A stretch of 64,000 nucleotides of DNA from Pseudomonas sp. SID14000 (GCF_002165135.1 NZ_NFZQ01000004.1:62001-126000), one strand, 5' to 3'; shown: positions 1-11,278, numbered from the stretch's first letter. Notes: a model not told the origin generated them from the sequence alone. Numbers and translations: made by a program.

Positions 1-1257
1 CTGGATCAAGCCCTCGACCTCAGCGGCATCCACCTTGCCTTCGGCACCGGCACGCAGGAAGTCGTCGGCTTCCAGCTGCAGCACACCCAGCACATCACCC
101 AGCTCGCGCAGGCGACCGGCCAGGCCGGCAGCGGCCTCCACGTCGCTGTCGCGCAGGCGGTTGATCTCGCGCACTAGGTCGAACAGCACGGCGCAGGCTT
201 CGGGGGTGCCGAAGTCGTCGTTCATGGCCACGCTAAAGCGCTCGACAAACTCTTCGCCACCCTTGGCCGCCACCCGTGGCAAGCCGCGCAATGCGTGGTA
301 GAAGCGCTCCAGTGCGCCCTTGGCGTCGCGCAGGCTGTCTTCCGAGTAGTTGATCGCGCTGCGGTAGTGGCTGGCCACAAGCAGGTAGCGCACCACTTCC
401 GGGTGATACTTCTCGAGCACGTCGCGAATGGTGAAGAAGTTGTTCAACGACTTGGACATCTTCTCGCCATTGATACGGATCATGCCGCAGTGCATCCAGG
501 TGTTGGCGTACTGCTTGCCGGTGGCCGCCTCGCTCTGGGCAATCTCGTTCTCGTGGTGCGGGAACTCCAGGTCGCTGCCGCCACCGTGAATGTCGAAGCT
601 TTCACCCAGGCAGCAGGTGGACATCACCGAGCACTCAATGTGCCAGCCCGGACGCCCCGGCCCCCATGGCGATTCCCAGCTCGGCTCGCCCGGCTTGACG
701 CCCTTCCACAGCACGAAGTCCAGCGGATCCTGCTTGGCTTCATCGACCTCGATACGGGCACCGATGCGCAGGTCCTCGATCTTCTTGCGCGACAGCTTGC
801 CGTAGCCAACGAACTTGCCGACGCGGTAGTACACATCACCATTGCCCGGGGCGTAGGCATAACCCTTGTCGATCAGGGTCTGGATCATCGCGTGCATGCC
901 GGCGATATGGTCGGTGGCACGCGGCTCCTGGTCCGGCGGCAGGATGTTCAGGCGGCGCTCGTCTTCGTGCATCGCGTCGATCATGCGGGCGGTCAGAGCG
1001 TCGAAGCTTTCGCCGTTCTCGTTGGCCCGGTTGATGATCTTGTCATCGATGTCGGTGATGTTGCGCACGTAGGTCAGCTCATAGCCGCTCTTGCGCAGCC
1101 AGCGGGTGACCAGGTCGAAGGCCACCATGCTGCGACCATGGCCCAGGTGGCAGTAGTCATATACGGTCATGCCGCACACGTACATGCGCACCTTGTTGCC
1201 ATCCAGCGGCTTGAATACTTCCTTCGCTTTGCTCAGCGTGTTGTAGATGGTAAGCAC
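1..1257 (-). CDS. cysS: Cysteinyl-tRNA synthetase, 3' end outside the window
   Basis: Cytoplasmic class I aminoacyl-tRNA synthetase that charges tRNA-Cys. Reading the minus strand from a GTG at 1257 gives a start like other CysS proteins ([20 protein letters not shown]), then [19 protein letters not shown], which contains the zinc-ligand cysteine and the HIGH-like signature. About 419 codons are present; the family is about 460 residues, so roughly 40 C-terminal residues lie beyond position 1. The gene starts 9 bp after the glnS stop on the same strand, so the two are very probably co-transcribed. The long plus-strand open frame over this region is only its antisense shadow. Confidence 0.95.
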   Translation of the reverse strand, partial: MLTIYNTLSKAKEVFKPLDGNKVRMYVCGMTVYDYCHLGHGRSMVAFDLVTRWLRKSGYELTYVRNITDIDDKIINRANENGESFDALTARMIDAMHEDERRLNILPPDQEPRATDHIAGMHAMIQTLIDKGYAYAPGNGDVYYRVGKFVGYGKLSRKKIEDLRIGARIEVDEAKQDPLDFVLWKGVKPGEPSWESPWGPGRPGWHIECSVMSTCCLGESFDIHGGGSDLEFPHHENEIAQSEAATGKQYANTWMHCGMIRINGEKMSKSLNNFFTIRDVLEKYHPEVVRYLLVASHYRSAINYSEDSLRDAKGALERFYHALRGLPRVAAKGGEEFVERFSVAMNDDFGTPEACAVLFDLVREINRLRDSDVEAAAGLAGRLRELGDVLGVLQLEADDFLRAGAEGKVDAAEVEGLIQ

Positions 1258-1266
1258 GGCGGTTCC

Positions 1267-2970
<1,704 letters not shown>

Positions 2971-3217
2971 AGGATCCTTGAATGCACGTGTCCGGCCTGG
3001 GTAGGCCGATTGAATCAAAGGGCCTATCATAGCCGAAGCAGTCAAGCTGCTGACAGTCGGGCCCGGACAAACTGGCGTGATTTATCACGGCTTTTTGCCG
3101 TAGCCTGGCAAAATGGCCAGTGCGCGCCATGTGTCGCGATCGCCTGATGCTGCGTCAGGTGATAACCCGCGCCCTGCGCACCCAAATTCCGATTGCCTTG
3201 AAAGAGCGAGTTTCAGC

Positions 3218-3718
3218 ATGTCCAAAGTCAAACTGAGCACCAACCACGGCGACATCGTCCTGCAACTGGACGCCGAGAAAGCGCCGCTGACTACCGAAAA
3301 CTTCGTTCAGTACGTCAAGGATGGCCACTACAATGGCACCGTGTTCCACCGCGTGATCAAGGGCTTCATGATCCAGGGCGGCGGCTTCGAGCCTGGCATG
3401 AGCCAGAAGAAAACCCGCGCCAGCATCCAGAACGAAGCCGACAACGGTCTGAAGAACAAGAAGTACAGCATCGCCATGGCCCGCACCATGGAGCCGCACT
3501 CCGCCTCGGCGCAGTTCTTCATCAACTCGTCCGACAACGACTTCCTCAACCACAGCGGCAAGAACGTGCAAGGCTGGGGCTACGCGGTGTTCGGCGAAGT
3601 GATCGAAGGCCGTGAAATCGTCGATGCCATCGAAAAGGTCGCCACCGGTTCCAAGGCTGGCCACCAGGACGTGCCGAAAGACGACGTGGTCATCGAGAAA
3701 GCCGAGATCATTGAGTGA
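3218..3718 (+). CDS. ppiB: Peptidyl-prolyl cis-trans isomerase B (cyclophilin)
   Basis: Cytoplasmic cyclophilin-type prolyl isomerase of 166 residues that assists protein folding. The family core is visible: [15 protein letters not shown] with the catalytic-site arginine, then a region with SASAQFFIN and the final [18 protein letters not shown]. The ATG at 3218 ([16 protein letters not shown]) matches the family start; an in-frame extension to 3113 is not supported. No signal peptide is seen, so this is the cytoplasmic form. Its TGA stop overlaps the GTG start of lpxH (GTGA), indicating translational coupling. Confidence 0.96.
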   Translation: MSKVKLSTNHGDIVLQLDAEKAPLTTENFVQYVKDGHYNGTVFHRVIKGFMIQGGGFEPGMSQKKTRASIQNEADNGLKNKKYSIAMARTMEPHSASAQFFINSSDNDFLNHSGKNVQGWGYAVFGEVIEGREIVDAIEKVATGSKAGHQDVPKDDVVIEKAEIIE

Positions 3719-4437
3719 TCCTGCTGATCTCCGATCTGCACCTGCAAGAAGAACGCCCGGACATTACCCGGGCGTTTCTTGATCTGCTCGATGGCCGTGC
3801 CCGCCACGCCAAGGCGTTGTACATCCTTGGCGACTTCTTCGAAGCGTGGATCGGCGACGATGCCATGACGCCCTTCCAGCAGTCGGTCTGCCAGGCCATG
3901 CGTCGGCTGAGCGACAGCGGCACGGCCATCTACCTGATGCATGGCAACCGTGATTTCCTGATTGGCCAGGCCTTCTGCGACGCTGCGGGTTGCACGTTGT
4001 TGCATGACCCCAGCGTGATCGAGCTGGGTGGTGAACAGGTGCTGCTGATGCATGGCGATACCTTGTGCACCCGCGACCTGGCCTACATGAAAATGCGCCG
4101 TTTGCTGCGCAACCCGCTGAGCCTATGGGTGTTGCGGCACCTGCCGCTGGCGGCCCGCTACAAATTGGCACGCAAGCTACGCAGCGAAAGCCGCACGCAA
4201 ACGCGGATGAAGTCCACCGAGATCGTCGATGTCACGCCGGAGGAAGTGCCGAAGGTGATGGCGGCGCATGGCGTGCGCACGTTGGTGCATGGCCATACCC
4301 ACCGGCCGGCGATACACAAGCTGGTGGTCGACGGGCAACCGGCACGACGTATCGTGCTGGGCGACTGGGACCGCCGCGGCTGGGCCTTGCAGGTTGACGA
4401 GCAAGGGTTTCAACTGGCGCCGTTCGAGTTTTCCTGA
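3715..4437 (+). CDS. lpxH: UDP-2,3-diacylglucosamine diphosphatase
   Basis: Membrane-associated hydrolase that cleaves UDP-2,3-diacylglucosamine to lipid X in lipid A biosynthesis. The 240-residue protein has the calcineurin-like metallophosphoesterase motifs in order: SDLHL at residues 6-10, a [11 protein letters not shown] block, HGNRDFL, and the late GHTHRP. The start is the GTG at 3715, overlapping the ppiB stop. Length is normal for gamma-proteobacterial LpxH. A GC-rich hairpin lies just inside the coding sequence and is listed separately. Confidence 0.95.
   Translation: MILLISDLHLQEERPDITRAFLDLLDGRARHAKALYILGDFFEAWIGDDAMTPFQQSVCQAMRRLSDSGTAIYLMHGNRDFLIGQAFCDAAGCTLLHDPSVIELGGEQVLLMHGDTLCTRDLAYMKMRRLLRNPLSLWVLRHLPLAARYKLARKLRSESRTQTRMKSTEIVDVTPEEVPKVMAAHGVRTLVHGHTHRPAIHKLVVDGQPARRIVLGDWDRRGWALQVDEQGFQLAPFEFS
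3752..3777 (+). terminator. Terminator-like hairpin inside the start of lpxH
   Basis: AACGCCCGG and CCGGGCGTT form a perfect 9-bp stem with a 7-base loop, followed by TTCTT. It lies about 35 bp into lpxH and just after the ppiB stop. It could act as a partial terminator or attenuator for ppiB transcripts. The T tract is short, so termination would be incomplete at best. Confidence 0.35.
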
Positions 4438-4453
4438 CCAGCCGAGTCGCCTT

Positions 4454-4475
4454 CTTCGCGGGTAAACCCGCGAAG
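4454..4475. repeat. REP-type hairpin downstream of lpxH
   Basis: CTTCGCGGGTAAACCCGCGAAG is a near-perfect inverted repeat directly after the lpxH stop. The core TCTTCGCGGGTAAACCCGC resembles the extragenic palindrome common in P. putida. It may also help end lpxH transcription. Confidence 0.7.
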
Positions 4476-4500
4476 AGGCCCAGTTGCAGGTAGCTAGCCG

Positions 4501-4695
4501 CTTACCCTGCCCGTGAGGCACGCTGTAGATCACGTTCTACACGCCCAAGGCCTGCGGGTTGCTGCATGCACCCAGCAGTTGCTTGTACACCTAAGGCACC
4601 ACTGACCGGTTCAGGTACAACGCCTTGCCCGCCTGGCCCACTGCCAGCGTGTTGACCCAGGGAATGCCTTGCAGTTGTTCGAGAATGGCCAAATG
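4501..4695 (-). pseudogene. Decayed gene fragment with two in-frame stops
   Basis: One minus-strand frame reads as protein-like sequence for 65 codons with a strong GC bias at third positions: HLAILEQLQGIPWVNTLAVG, then KALYLNRSVVP, a TAG, YKQLLGACSNPQALGV, a second TAG, and NVIYSVPHGQGK. Both stops are in the same frame and the sequence stays coding-like after each. I do not recognise the family. The 405-bp gap between lpxH and the next gene therefore probably holds the tail of a dead gene rather than pure spacer. Confidence 0.35.
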
Positions 4696-4842
4696 AAAAT
4701 TTTACGTACTACAAGGCAATGGAACGTCTTGAACAGGACCAGACACTTTTTTTCGCGATTGAGCTGCGGTTTTTCCGTTCTCATTCGTCCTAATAAGTGA
4801 GGTACCCATATTTCGGGTTCGTCCACGAAAAGGAGCATTCAC

Positions 4843-5217
4843 ATGTACAACCCGCAACCCTCGATCCAGGCTGGGCGCGTCCCAGGCAAAGCGCCCAAGG
4901 GACAGGATGCTTTTGCTGAAGAACGCATCGGCAACGAACAGATCCGCGAGCTATTGCGCAGCTTCGGCCTGCGCACCAGCCTGATCCGTCTCAAGGTCAT
5001 CGATGCCTTGCACGCCGCCGACCGCAATGGCCGCAGCATTGGCGTGCGCGGCGTGCACGCGCAACTGGAACAACTGGATATCCCACTGTCGTTCCTCAGC
5101 GTGCGCGAAGTGCTCAAGCGCCTGTGCGCCGAGGGCGTCATCCAGCTGGGCAACGACAAATGCTATAGCCTCAACCCCCACGCGCGCGCCGTGCTGGAGC
5201 GAACGCCTTCGCGCTGA
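4843..5217 (+). CDS. Fur-like winged-helix DNA-binding protein, short form
   Basis: A 124-residue protein whose residues about 30-105 look like the N-terminal winged-helix domain of Fur-family regulators: IRELLRSFGLRTSLIRLKVI, then a recognition-helix-like LSVREVLKRLCAEGVIQL and a wing ending KCYSLNP. The C-terminal metal-binding and dimerisation domain of true Fur is absent, so metal sensing cannot be assumed. The start is the ATG at 4843, preceded by AAAAGGAG. The neighbours (lpxH upstream, a small membrane protein downstream) do not indicate a target. Confidence 0.75.
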   Translation: MYNPQPSIQAGRVPGKAPKGQDAFAEERIGNEQIRELLRSFGLRTSLIRLKVIDALHAADRNGRSIGVRGVHAQLEQLDIPLSFLSVREVLKRLCAEGVIQLGNDKCYSLNPHARAVLERTPSR

Positions 5218-5253
5218 GCGCATGGCCGGCCATATCTGGCCGGCCCGCCAAGG

Positions 5254-5442
5254 TCAGGGCTTGACCTTGCGCCGCAGGATGCCGTTGATCACCACAACCA
5301 CCACAGCGATAGCGATGGCCAGCATCTGGAAGGTCTGCTCACTGATCGTGCCCTGCTTCTGCAGGTGGGACAGGCCCAGCATCAGGCCCAGTACCACCAG
5401 GATGATCAGAAGAGAATATTTGAGGCGCTGCACGTGTGTCAT
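5254..5442 (-). CDS. Small two-helix membrane protein
   Basis: A 62-residue protein with two hydrophobic helices: about residues 9-26 (SLLIILVVLGLMLGLSHL) and 40-55 (MLAIAIAVVVVVINGI). It ends in a basic tail (LRRKVKP), which suggests an inner-membrane protein with a cytoplasmic C-terminus. No motif gives a function. It is convergent with the winged-helix gene. Confidence 0.7.
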   Translation of the reverse strand: MTHVQRLKYSLLIILVVLGLMLGLSHLQKQGTISEQTFQMLAIAIAVVVVVINGILRRKVKP

Positions 5443-5593
5443 CGAAGGTTCCTTGCAACATCAGGGGCAAATGGCTCGCAACGAGCCGCGGCAATGATAC
5501 AACGGCCACCGGCCCCGGCGCTGCATTTCCTGCTGGGTGGGGCGGCGGCAGCCTGAAAGCATGGGCCTCCCAAGCACCTATGCCGGAGGCACC

Positions 5594-6052
5594 ATGTATA
5601 AACCCCTGCTGTTCGCATCGCTGTTCCTGACACCCTTTTCCCTTCATGCACTGGACACCCGCCAGACCCCGGCCGAGCAACTGCTCGAACTGGGGCGCGA
5701 ACTGGCTGCCAACGCCGGCGCCAGCCAATGGCAACAACTTTGGCAACGCGTGCGCCAGGCTGGATACCTGCAGGCGAATGGTGCTCCGATGCACTTCAGC
5801 GTACCACCGTCGCAACTACCCGAACTGGCCCGGCGAACCCTGGCCCAGGCCGACCAGGTGCATGCGCTGCAGCAGACCCAGGCACTGTACCGCCGCAGCT
5901 TTGCCGACCAGGTCATCGGCCGGCGCGGCGGGCAGCCGCTGCATGCACTGTGCCTGGTGGTCGACTGGCGCACGCTGCCACAAGGCATGCGCGACACCCC
6001 CCAAGCCTACCTGCACAGCGCCAGCCTGCTGAGCAGCTATCCGTGTAATTGA
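5594..6052 (+). CDS. Secreted or periplasmic protein of unknown function
   Basis: A 152-residue protein starting at the ATG at 5594 (MYKPLLFASLFLTPFSLHAL), with GGAGG 4 nt upstream. The first 19 residues form a signal peptide with likely cleavage after SLHA. The mature part is helical and rich in Gln, Ala and Leu, and it has two late cysteines (one in HALCLVVDW, one in YPCN at the end) that could form a disulfide. I do not recognise a domain. An in-frame extension to 5537 lacks a ribosome binding site and would hide the signal peptide. Confidence 0.75.
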   Translation: MYKPLLFASLFLTPFSLHALDTRQTPAEQLLELGRELAANAGASQWQQLWQRVRQAGYLQANGAPMHFSVPPSQLPELARRTLAQADQVHALQQTQALYRRSFADQVIGRRGGQPLHALCLVVDWRTLPQGMRDTPQAYLHSASLLSSYPCN

Positions 6053-6303
6053 GGGTTACCGGACCCAACACAGAACACAGGAAGAGACCTGATGGGAAAT
6101 CACCCGCCACAGCCAAATGTTGGAGCCATGTCCTACAGCGCCGGATATCGCTGCCTGCAGAACCTGTTCGCTGAAGCTACAAGCCCCACCCCATATGCCG
6201 CCTAGCGACGCGCCTCGGCTGTCACAGAAAATTCAGTCACACCTTCGACATAACGCCGCTGGTGATCGGGCAGCACAGCCCATCCGCCCCGAAGGAGCGC
6301 CAT

Positions 6304-6672
6304 ATGCAATTGCCAGACTTGAGCCACATCGATATCAGCCAACTGCCCCACTCGCTGCAGGCCCTGATCGACTGCATCGGCATCGACAACGCCTATCAGC
6401 TGACCTGCGCCTACGGTGGCAGGCCCAAGTACATTCCCAAGCACCGCGAGCGGACCAAGCTTGCCGACGTGCTGCCGGCCGAAGCGCTCGATGCGCTGAT
6501 CAAGCGCTTTGCCGGTGTCGCCCTGGAAATCCCCAAGGCTGACCACTTCCTGCGCCAGTTGCGCAACCTGCAGATCCAGAAAGAAAGCGCCAGCGGCTTG
6601 TCCCGCAGCCTGCTGGCCGACAAGTACGGCCTGAGCCTGCGCCAGATTGGCAATATCCGTCGCCAGGCATAG
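6304..6672 (+). CDS. Mor-type transcription activator family protein
   Basis: A 122-residue protein resembling the Mor/C activators of Mu-like phages. It has a repeated helix and GGRPKYIPK block (around residues 30-45), and a C-terminal helix-turn-helix of the form LADKYGLSLRQIGNIRRQ. The start chosen is the ATG at 6304, with GAAGGAG just upstream; an in-frame extension to 6262 has no such site. No Mu genes surround it, so it is either a domesticated regulator or the last relic of a Mu-like prophage. It marks the left edge of the accessory stretch. Confidence 0.7.
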   Translation: MQLPDLSHIDISQLPHSLQALIDCIGIDNAYQLTCAYGGRPKYIPKHRERTKLADVLPAEALDALIKRFAGVALEIPKADHFLRQLRNLQIQKESASGLSRSLLADKYGLSLRQIGNIRRQA

Positions 6673-6777
6673 GCTATCAATTTGGTTTGAATTTTTTTCA
6701 AACAGGCCTGAAATGGATCCATCCTCATCCGCTCCACTAGGTGATCGGTTGTACAACTAAATTCTACCGGCCTGCAT

Positions 6778-6939
6778 TCATCCACACTGGTCTGCGTGAT
6801 TACGCAGACCTTTGACGCTGAGGCTCTGGGGCGAATCGACGCCTCGTGCAAGTGCTTCCAAGGCCCAGAGACTTTTTTCAATATCGGCCTCATTGCAGCC
6901 TGAGAAGCGCACCCCCTTAGATATAGCCTGCTGCCTCAT
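6778..6939 (-). CDS. Possible small protein (53 residues)
   Basis: A minus-strand frame from the ATG at 6939 gives MRQQAISKGVRFSGCNEADI and then a helical, protein-like tail ending LSVKGLRNHADQCG. The frame stays open upstream to about 7030 without another good start, and no clear ribosome binding site precedes the ATG. It may be a real small gene or the 3' part of a broken one. No family is recognised. Confidence 0.3.
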   Translation of the reverse strand: MRQQAISKGVRFSGCNEADIEKSLWALEALARGVDSPQSLSVKGLRNHADQCG

Positions 6940-7219
6940 TCGCGAAGTGATTTTTGAAACAGGAGTACGAGTAATAGGAATCTGCTTCGCCTCCGCTTTG
7001 CTGCAGAAGGCCGAAGTTAGCTTTCATCGAGTAGTTACAGCACGAAAAGGCTTTTTGTAGGGCCTTAAGTCCCTGATCTAAATAAATTCCAAAAGGTTTC
7101 GTATTACCGAAAGCAGGGGCGTATAGTCCTGCATATGTGGTTACTGGCGTGCTCGGTCTTGATGGAGCTTTGGCTGGTTGATTTTGAGTTCAAAACAACG
7201 CAGACATCCAATCACAAGA

Positions 7220-7843
7220 CTAGCTACTACTCCAAGCACATTTTGAAATGATAGCTTGCAAAGTCTTCTGATTGGTGCCCGACCAAGCCTGATCTTCAAT
7301 TTCATTTAACGCGCGTTGGGTATGCATGGGCCGAAGCTCTTGAGATATGGGATCGTACAGATACACATGCAGGCCTTCGTAGATCGCGCGAGATATCTGG
7401 CGATGCCAATAAAATCTCCCACCATCAGTTATCCCGGCCTCGTCCAAATGAACATCGTAGTTCCGAATGAGATGGCCAAAAAGCACTCTCTGCGAAATAT
7501 CTAGAAGCACTTGAGTATGTCGCATATCCGCAGATCGCCAGATCTGACAGCGCGCAACGGGTCGGTTACCACTACATGGAAAATCTACCACCGTGACCTT
7601 AGCATAATAGGCGACTAATGCTGAGGTATCGTCGACTAATGCGATTTCGAATTCATCGCCGCCAACCGTGTTCAGTCGATCATCAACTCGAACCAAACGG
7701 TACCCAGGCACAGTATTACTGACTGGTTCACCGATACTACACACCCTTTCGGCGCCCGTAAGAGCAGCATACATGGCGGCATTGTCTGCTGTGCGCGTGA
7801 GTGTCTCCAGCTCGGCAGAGCACTGTTCAGTGGTAGAGGTCAT
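7220..7843 (-). CDS. Hypothetical protein, 207 residues
   Basis: Starts at the ATG at 7843 (MTSTTEQCSAELETLTRTAD). It appears soluble, with a beta-rich middle (GGDEFEIALVDDTSALVAYY) and a later DGGRFYWHRQISRAIYEGLH segment. No transmembrane segment, signal peptide or known catalytic motif is visible. Base composition is lower in GC than the flanking core genes. Its place next to an orphan antitoxin gene and phage-like fragments suggests an accessory or phage origin. The 402 bp to the antitoxin gene argues against a two-gene operon. Confidence 0.5.
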   Translation of the reverse strand: MTSTTEQCSAELETLTRTADNAAMYAALTGAERVCSIGEPVSNTVPGYRLVRVDDRLNTVGGDEFEIALVDDTSALVAYYAKVTVVDFPCSGNRPVARCQIWRSADMRHTQVLLDISQRVLFGHLIRNYDVHLDEAGITDGGRFYWHRQISRAIYEGLHVYLYDPISQELRPMHTQRALNEIEDQAWSGTNQKTLQAIISKCAWSSS

Positions 7844-8244
7844 GGTGGTATCTCGGTGGGAGGGGCATTCCTGTGACCATCAACGCTATCGGAAGCCCCC
7901 AGAATCTACAATCGTTCGCGATAAAAAGTCGTCCGAGTCATAGAGCGGAGTAAAGCGTCGACATTGGGCTGCAAGCCTACCTTCTCCAACACCCCGCCTT
8001 GCCGTCTGCAGAAACTTTTCCCTCAAAACTCGACATATAGCTTCCTGCTATGCAATGCCATGCCACCTAGGCAACCCACCTGAACACCATGAATGTGGGT
8101 ATCAGGGCTGTATGACGCTACGTCAGTGTAGCCTCGAGTTCACGACCAGCGGGCCTGGATGTGCGGCTCAGATTCCAGGGGGTAGGAAAGGCACTGAGTG
8201 GTGTTCTTGCAGGCTTCTGTCGAATCAAAACCGGGACCTCCGCG
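7844..8244. other. Gene-free stretch, 401 bp
   Basis: No open frame here has coding character. A RES-type toxin would be expected directly downstream of the antitoxin gene (below 8245 on the minus strand), but the frames there are broken by stops. Confidence 0.4.
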
Positions 8245-8646
8245 TCATTTACCCATGAGCTCGCCACAGTGAATCTGCTCAATGCGCCTGTAGGTCTCAT
8301 ACAGAGAGATCATGCCACCCTGAGCCATGACCTCTAGCGGTGTCCTGCCGTCAAAAAAAAAATTTTCATTCTTCATCCCTGGAAATCCCTTAACATTTTC
8401 TTGGTTAGCGAACGTCCCCCTCAAAAAGCCATGTATGCCAATCACCAGGCCAATCCTCTGCTGCTGATCCAAATCGAGTTTGCCGCCACATCCGCCTTCC
8501 CGCATCGCGCGCCGAAACGTCGAAGGCGAGATTCGGAGTATCTTACAGGCTTGGCGAGGTGTAGCTTGCCAGGCATCAATTATTCGAAGCGCGACCCTAA
8601 GTCCAACTGAGCATTGCTCACCAGAAAGGCGTTGATTGCTCAACAT
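8245..8646 (-). CDS. Xre/MbcA/ParS-type antitoxin, orphan
   Basis: A 133-residue protein. The N-terminal half has a helix-turn-helix (ALRIIDAWQATPRQACKILR then ISPSTFRRAMREG). The C-terminal part matches the MbcA/ParS/Xre toxin-binding layout: an N-F-F-DGRTPLEVMA segment followed by a G and a late YRRIEQIHCGE. The ATG at 8646 has GGAG 8 nt upstream. In this family the gene normally precedes a RES-domain toxin that ADP-ribosylates a metabolic enzyme or degrades NAD; none is visible downstream. It may be a solitary regulator or a survivor after toxin loss. Confidence 0.65.
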   Translation of the reverse strand: MLSNQRLSGEQCSVGLRVALRIIDAWQATPRQACKILRISPSTFRRAMREGGCGGKLDLDQQQRIGLVIGIHGFLRGTFANQENVKGFPGMKNENFFFDGRTPLEVMAQGGMISLYETYRRIEQIHCGELMGK

Positions 8647-9541
8647 GATACGTACTCCCACTGAAATATAGCGCCAGCATATTATATGCCTCGAATTAGC
8701 TTTTTACCACAGCCGCCTCTCGGTCACCACAGCCGTCTCTTCATCACGACACCTTACAGCCTTAATCAATCGGAAGTGTATCGCTCAGTCTCACAAACCA
8801 CAATTTCATAATTCCAAAAAAGCTCCACCATGGAACTAAACAAGGATACTCACATGACTGACCTCAACCCCTTTATCCAGATCGCTTCTCACTGCAGAGG
8901 CAGAACACTGCGTTGGAGACGCAGGTATTTACGAGCTGCGAGCGGTTCAATATCAATAGCTCTGAATGCCCATGAATGGACAATGGCAAACGATATAACA
9001 ATAACCGCAAGTCATGGACGGCCATCCTCCTGAATTTAACGCCCCCGCGGCATCCGCTTCAAAGTTCAGCCCCTCGCCAAAGCATAAATGCTTCCTCAAC
9101 ACCGGATAAAAAGGATGGGGCTAATTTAAAGCATTCAGGCACAACATGGAACGTCCGAGTCAGCCGGAGCAATGAATGGAGTCCACTTTAGGATCGCGTC
9201 ATGATGCCCCTTCAATCAGTGAAACGGAGTCACGCGAGCGAATGGGTAGGTGAAAAACTGTATCCTCATACAGAAACCCCAGCATAAGTTGCCCGGTTAA
9301 TTTTGGGCGGTGAAACTCTGACACTCGTGACAGGTAATCAAATGTTGATCGTTATTTACGACACCACGCTTTAGTGCTCTCACCTGAAACCGTAGAATCA
9401 TGGCAGGATCCAGCACATCCAGTGTACGACTGGAAGGATCGTCAAGACGTGATGCCAGCCGGCAAAGTATTTACGATGGTTTCCAACGGGAAAAGGCGGT
9501 GGGAATTGGCCGGAACCAGGGCACCAAACTGATTGAGGCGG
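8647..9541. other. Gene-poor stretch, 895 bp
   Basis: No gene can be supported. A short plus-strand frame starting MTDLNPFIQIASHC near 8854 has some coding flavour, but it ends soon and matches nothing I know. The stretch is probably decayed accessory DNA. Confidence 0.4.
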
Positions 9542-9754
9542 TCAGTTAACAGGGTAGCCAGGGCGAACTAGAGCTCTGAGCTGATAATCGTTCACCGCTT
9601 GGAACTGCGATTCAGCAATTACTCGCAAGCGCTCGACCTCCTTGGCAGATTGGCCTGCCACCTGTGCATCGTGGTACAGCTTCATCGCAGCCACTGCGTC
9701 GGCGTACATGGGGTCATCGGGCAGAAGGACTGGTGTTTTGTCTCTCATTGGCAT
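9542..9754 (-). CDS. Small hypothetical protein, 70 residues
   Basis: From the ATG at 9754 the product begins MPMRDKTPVLLPDDPMYADA, continues as one long amphipathic helix (AAMKLYHDAQVAGQSAKEVE) and ends LRALVRPGYPVN. The composition and the helix-plus-linker pattern look like a real small Pseudomonas protein. No function can be given. An in-frame extension to 9898 passes through AT-rich sequence unlike the rest and is not favoured. Confidence 0.5.
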   Translation of the reverse strand: MPMRDKTPVLLPDDPMYADAVAAMKLYHDAQVAGQSAKEVERLRVIAESQFQAVNDYQLRALVRPGYPVN

Positions 9755-10383
9755 ACACCGTGGGGGTATCTCATTGGATGGTAGACGGTGGTCGACCAGC
9801 TTTGACAAACTGATAATCAATGACAGCATAGTAAAATTAGTCGGCCAGCAGACGTAGAGGCTCAATTTCTTCTGCAGGTGAGCTACTTTGTCCTGCACCG
9901 CAATTTACACGTATGGCTTCAAGTACGTCACGGAGCAAGGGTTCGCCAGCAAGAGCCAAACCCTCCAAAATTTGTTGCATAAGCCGATCCAGCTATGGGA
10001 CCAGAACATTATGGGACGATTCACAGAGCGGTCCAGCCATCTCGGTCACACTCTTTTGCTAACTCTCCCGCTCGAGCATCAGCCCGGTCGCACAATTACA
10101 GGTAGGCCTGTAGACGGGCCATCGGACCCTAGTTCCCTCACCATTCCCGAGTCCGCAGGGCTTACCGCCGTGTGCTCTCTAGTTCCCGATTAGGTGCGAT
10201 ATTTAAATCTTATCCGATCTTATTGGCCGAGAAATTATTTTATTATACGTCAACGTACTAAATAATACATATATGGTGGTTATGGCGACGAAAGCCACCC
10301 AGGCCACCGGATGCCTTTACCGCTTCTGCACAATTAGTCGAGCACCCTCGCCTATTGATTTGCCTGGCTCAATTCTCTTGTAG
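9755..10383. other. Gene-free stretch, about 630 bp
   Basis: No supported gene on either strand. It contains AT-rich sequence around 10195-10275. Confidence 0.4.
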
Positions 10384-10602
10384 GCGGTCATTCACACCCC
10401 GTGTACTGGTGTCGCCGGTTGCCGGGTCGTTCAACGTCGCCCGCTTGATGTGTACCTGGAGGGAATGCCGGTTGAAGTCATCTGGTGTCGTCAGACGTGG
10501 ATTGCACCTGGTCGCTGCGGGACTTTGGCGTTCAGCACGCTCAGTCAACACCCGGCCGATTGGGCCAAGTTGCACGGGGTCGACGACTGGGGCGGCCATT
10601 AG
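10384..10602 (+). pseudogene. Possible ISL3-type transposase N-terminal remnant
   Basis: An open frame without a start codon reads HTPCTGVAGCRVVQRRPLDV, then YLEGMPVEVIWCRQTW and CGTLAFSTLSQHPADWAKL. The spaced cysteines and the G-x-P-V-x-V-x-W pattern followed by a basic/aromatic block resemble the zinc-finger N-terminus of ISL3-family transposases. About 72 codons remain before a stop, against more than 400 in an intact enzyme. No terminal inverted repeats were identified. The assignment is weak. Confidence 0.3.
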
Positions 10603-10912
10603 GATTAGGGTGCGATGAGGGAATTGTTGTAAGACTGCAATTGATACGGTGAGGCGTTCGTTTTTCATCTGGACGTGACGAACCGCCAGGCGTGGTTCAT
10701 AGGCTCAGCATAACTTTGGGCGAACCGATACGAGCGACTCCACTAATTGGATGGCAGATAACGAACCAGAGCTGCCCTTCATGAGAACCGATTTCGGACG
10801 CCTAGCAAGTGCTGATGATTGTTGGGTCCACTGAATTCGGCTAGCCAGTTATTCAGCAGAGATTGACTGATGAACACGAATCAGATCTATCAATTCAAAT
10901 ATGCGATCAGCT

Positions 10913-11134
10913 TTACACACTAGGTGTGCCCAACTGAGAGTCCTTTGCAAACTCGATGGCCGCGTTGATGGCTGCCCGGGCTTGGGGGCTATTCTTCCAG
11001 CAACTCGATCCCACTGCTGCCGATGCCTGAGTCAAGATGTCACAAGCATTCGCTTTGCTGAGCACAGCTAGCGAGTCAATGCCCATCTGCTCAAGGCGAG
11101 CGATAACGGCCGGCCCTACGCCCTTTAGGGCCAA
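10913..11134 (-). CDS. Helix-hairpin-helix protein, probably 5'-damaged
   Basis: A 73-residue frame begins MALKGVGPAVIARLEQMGID, a helix-hairpin-helix DNA-binding signature (G-V-G-P plus helices), and continues to CWKNSPQARAAINAAIEFA, as in small Pseudomonas proteins of this type. The only starts are TTG at 11134 or the CTG just before it, with a stop three codons upstream, so the natural 5' end may have been lost. It lies within the decayed phage-like stretch. Confidence 0.45.
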   Translation of the reverse strand: MALKGVGPAVIARLEQMGIDSLAVLSKANACDILTQASAAVGSSCWKNSPQARAAINAAIEFAKDSQLGTPSV

Positions 11135-11278
11135 CAGACTTCACCTAATGATGATCGAGATCAAACCAGAAAGCGCCTTTGATGATGAGCGTCATCAATG
11201 TAAGGTATTGGTTGCCTTACTGCATCAGCCAAACCGTCGGGATCATCGAATGACTCGGCCAAGTCGGACTGAATATCT

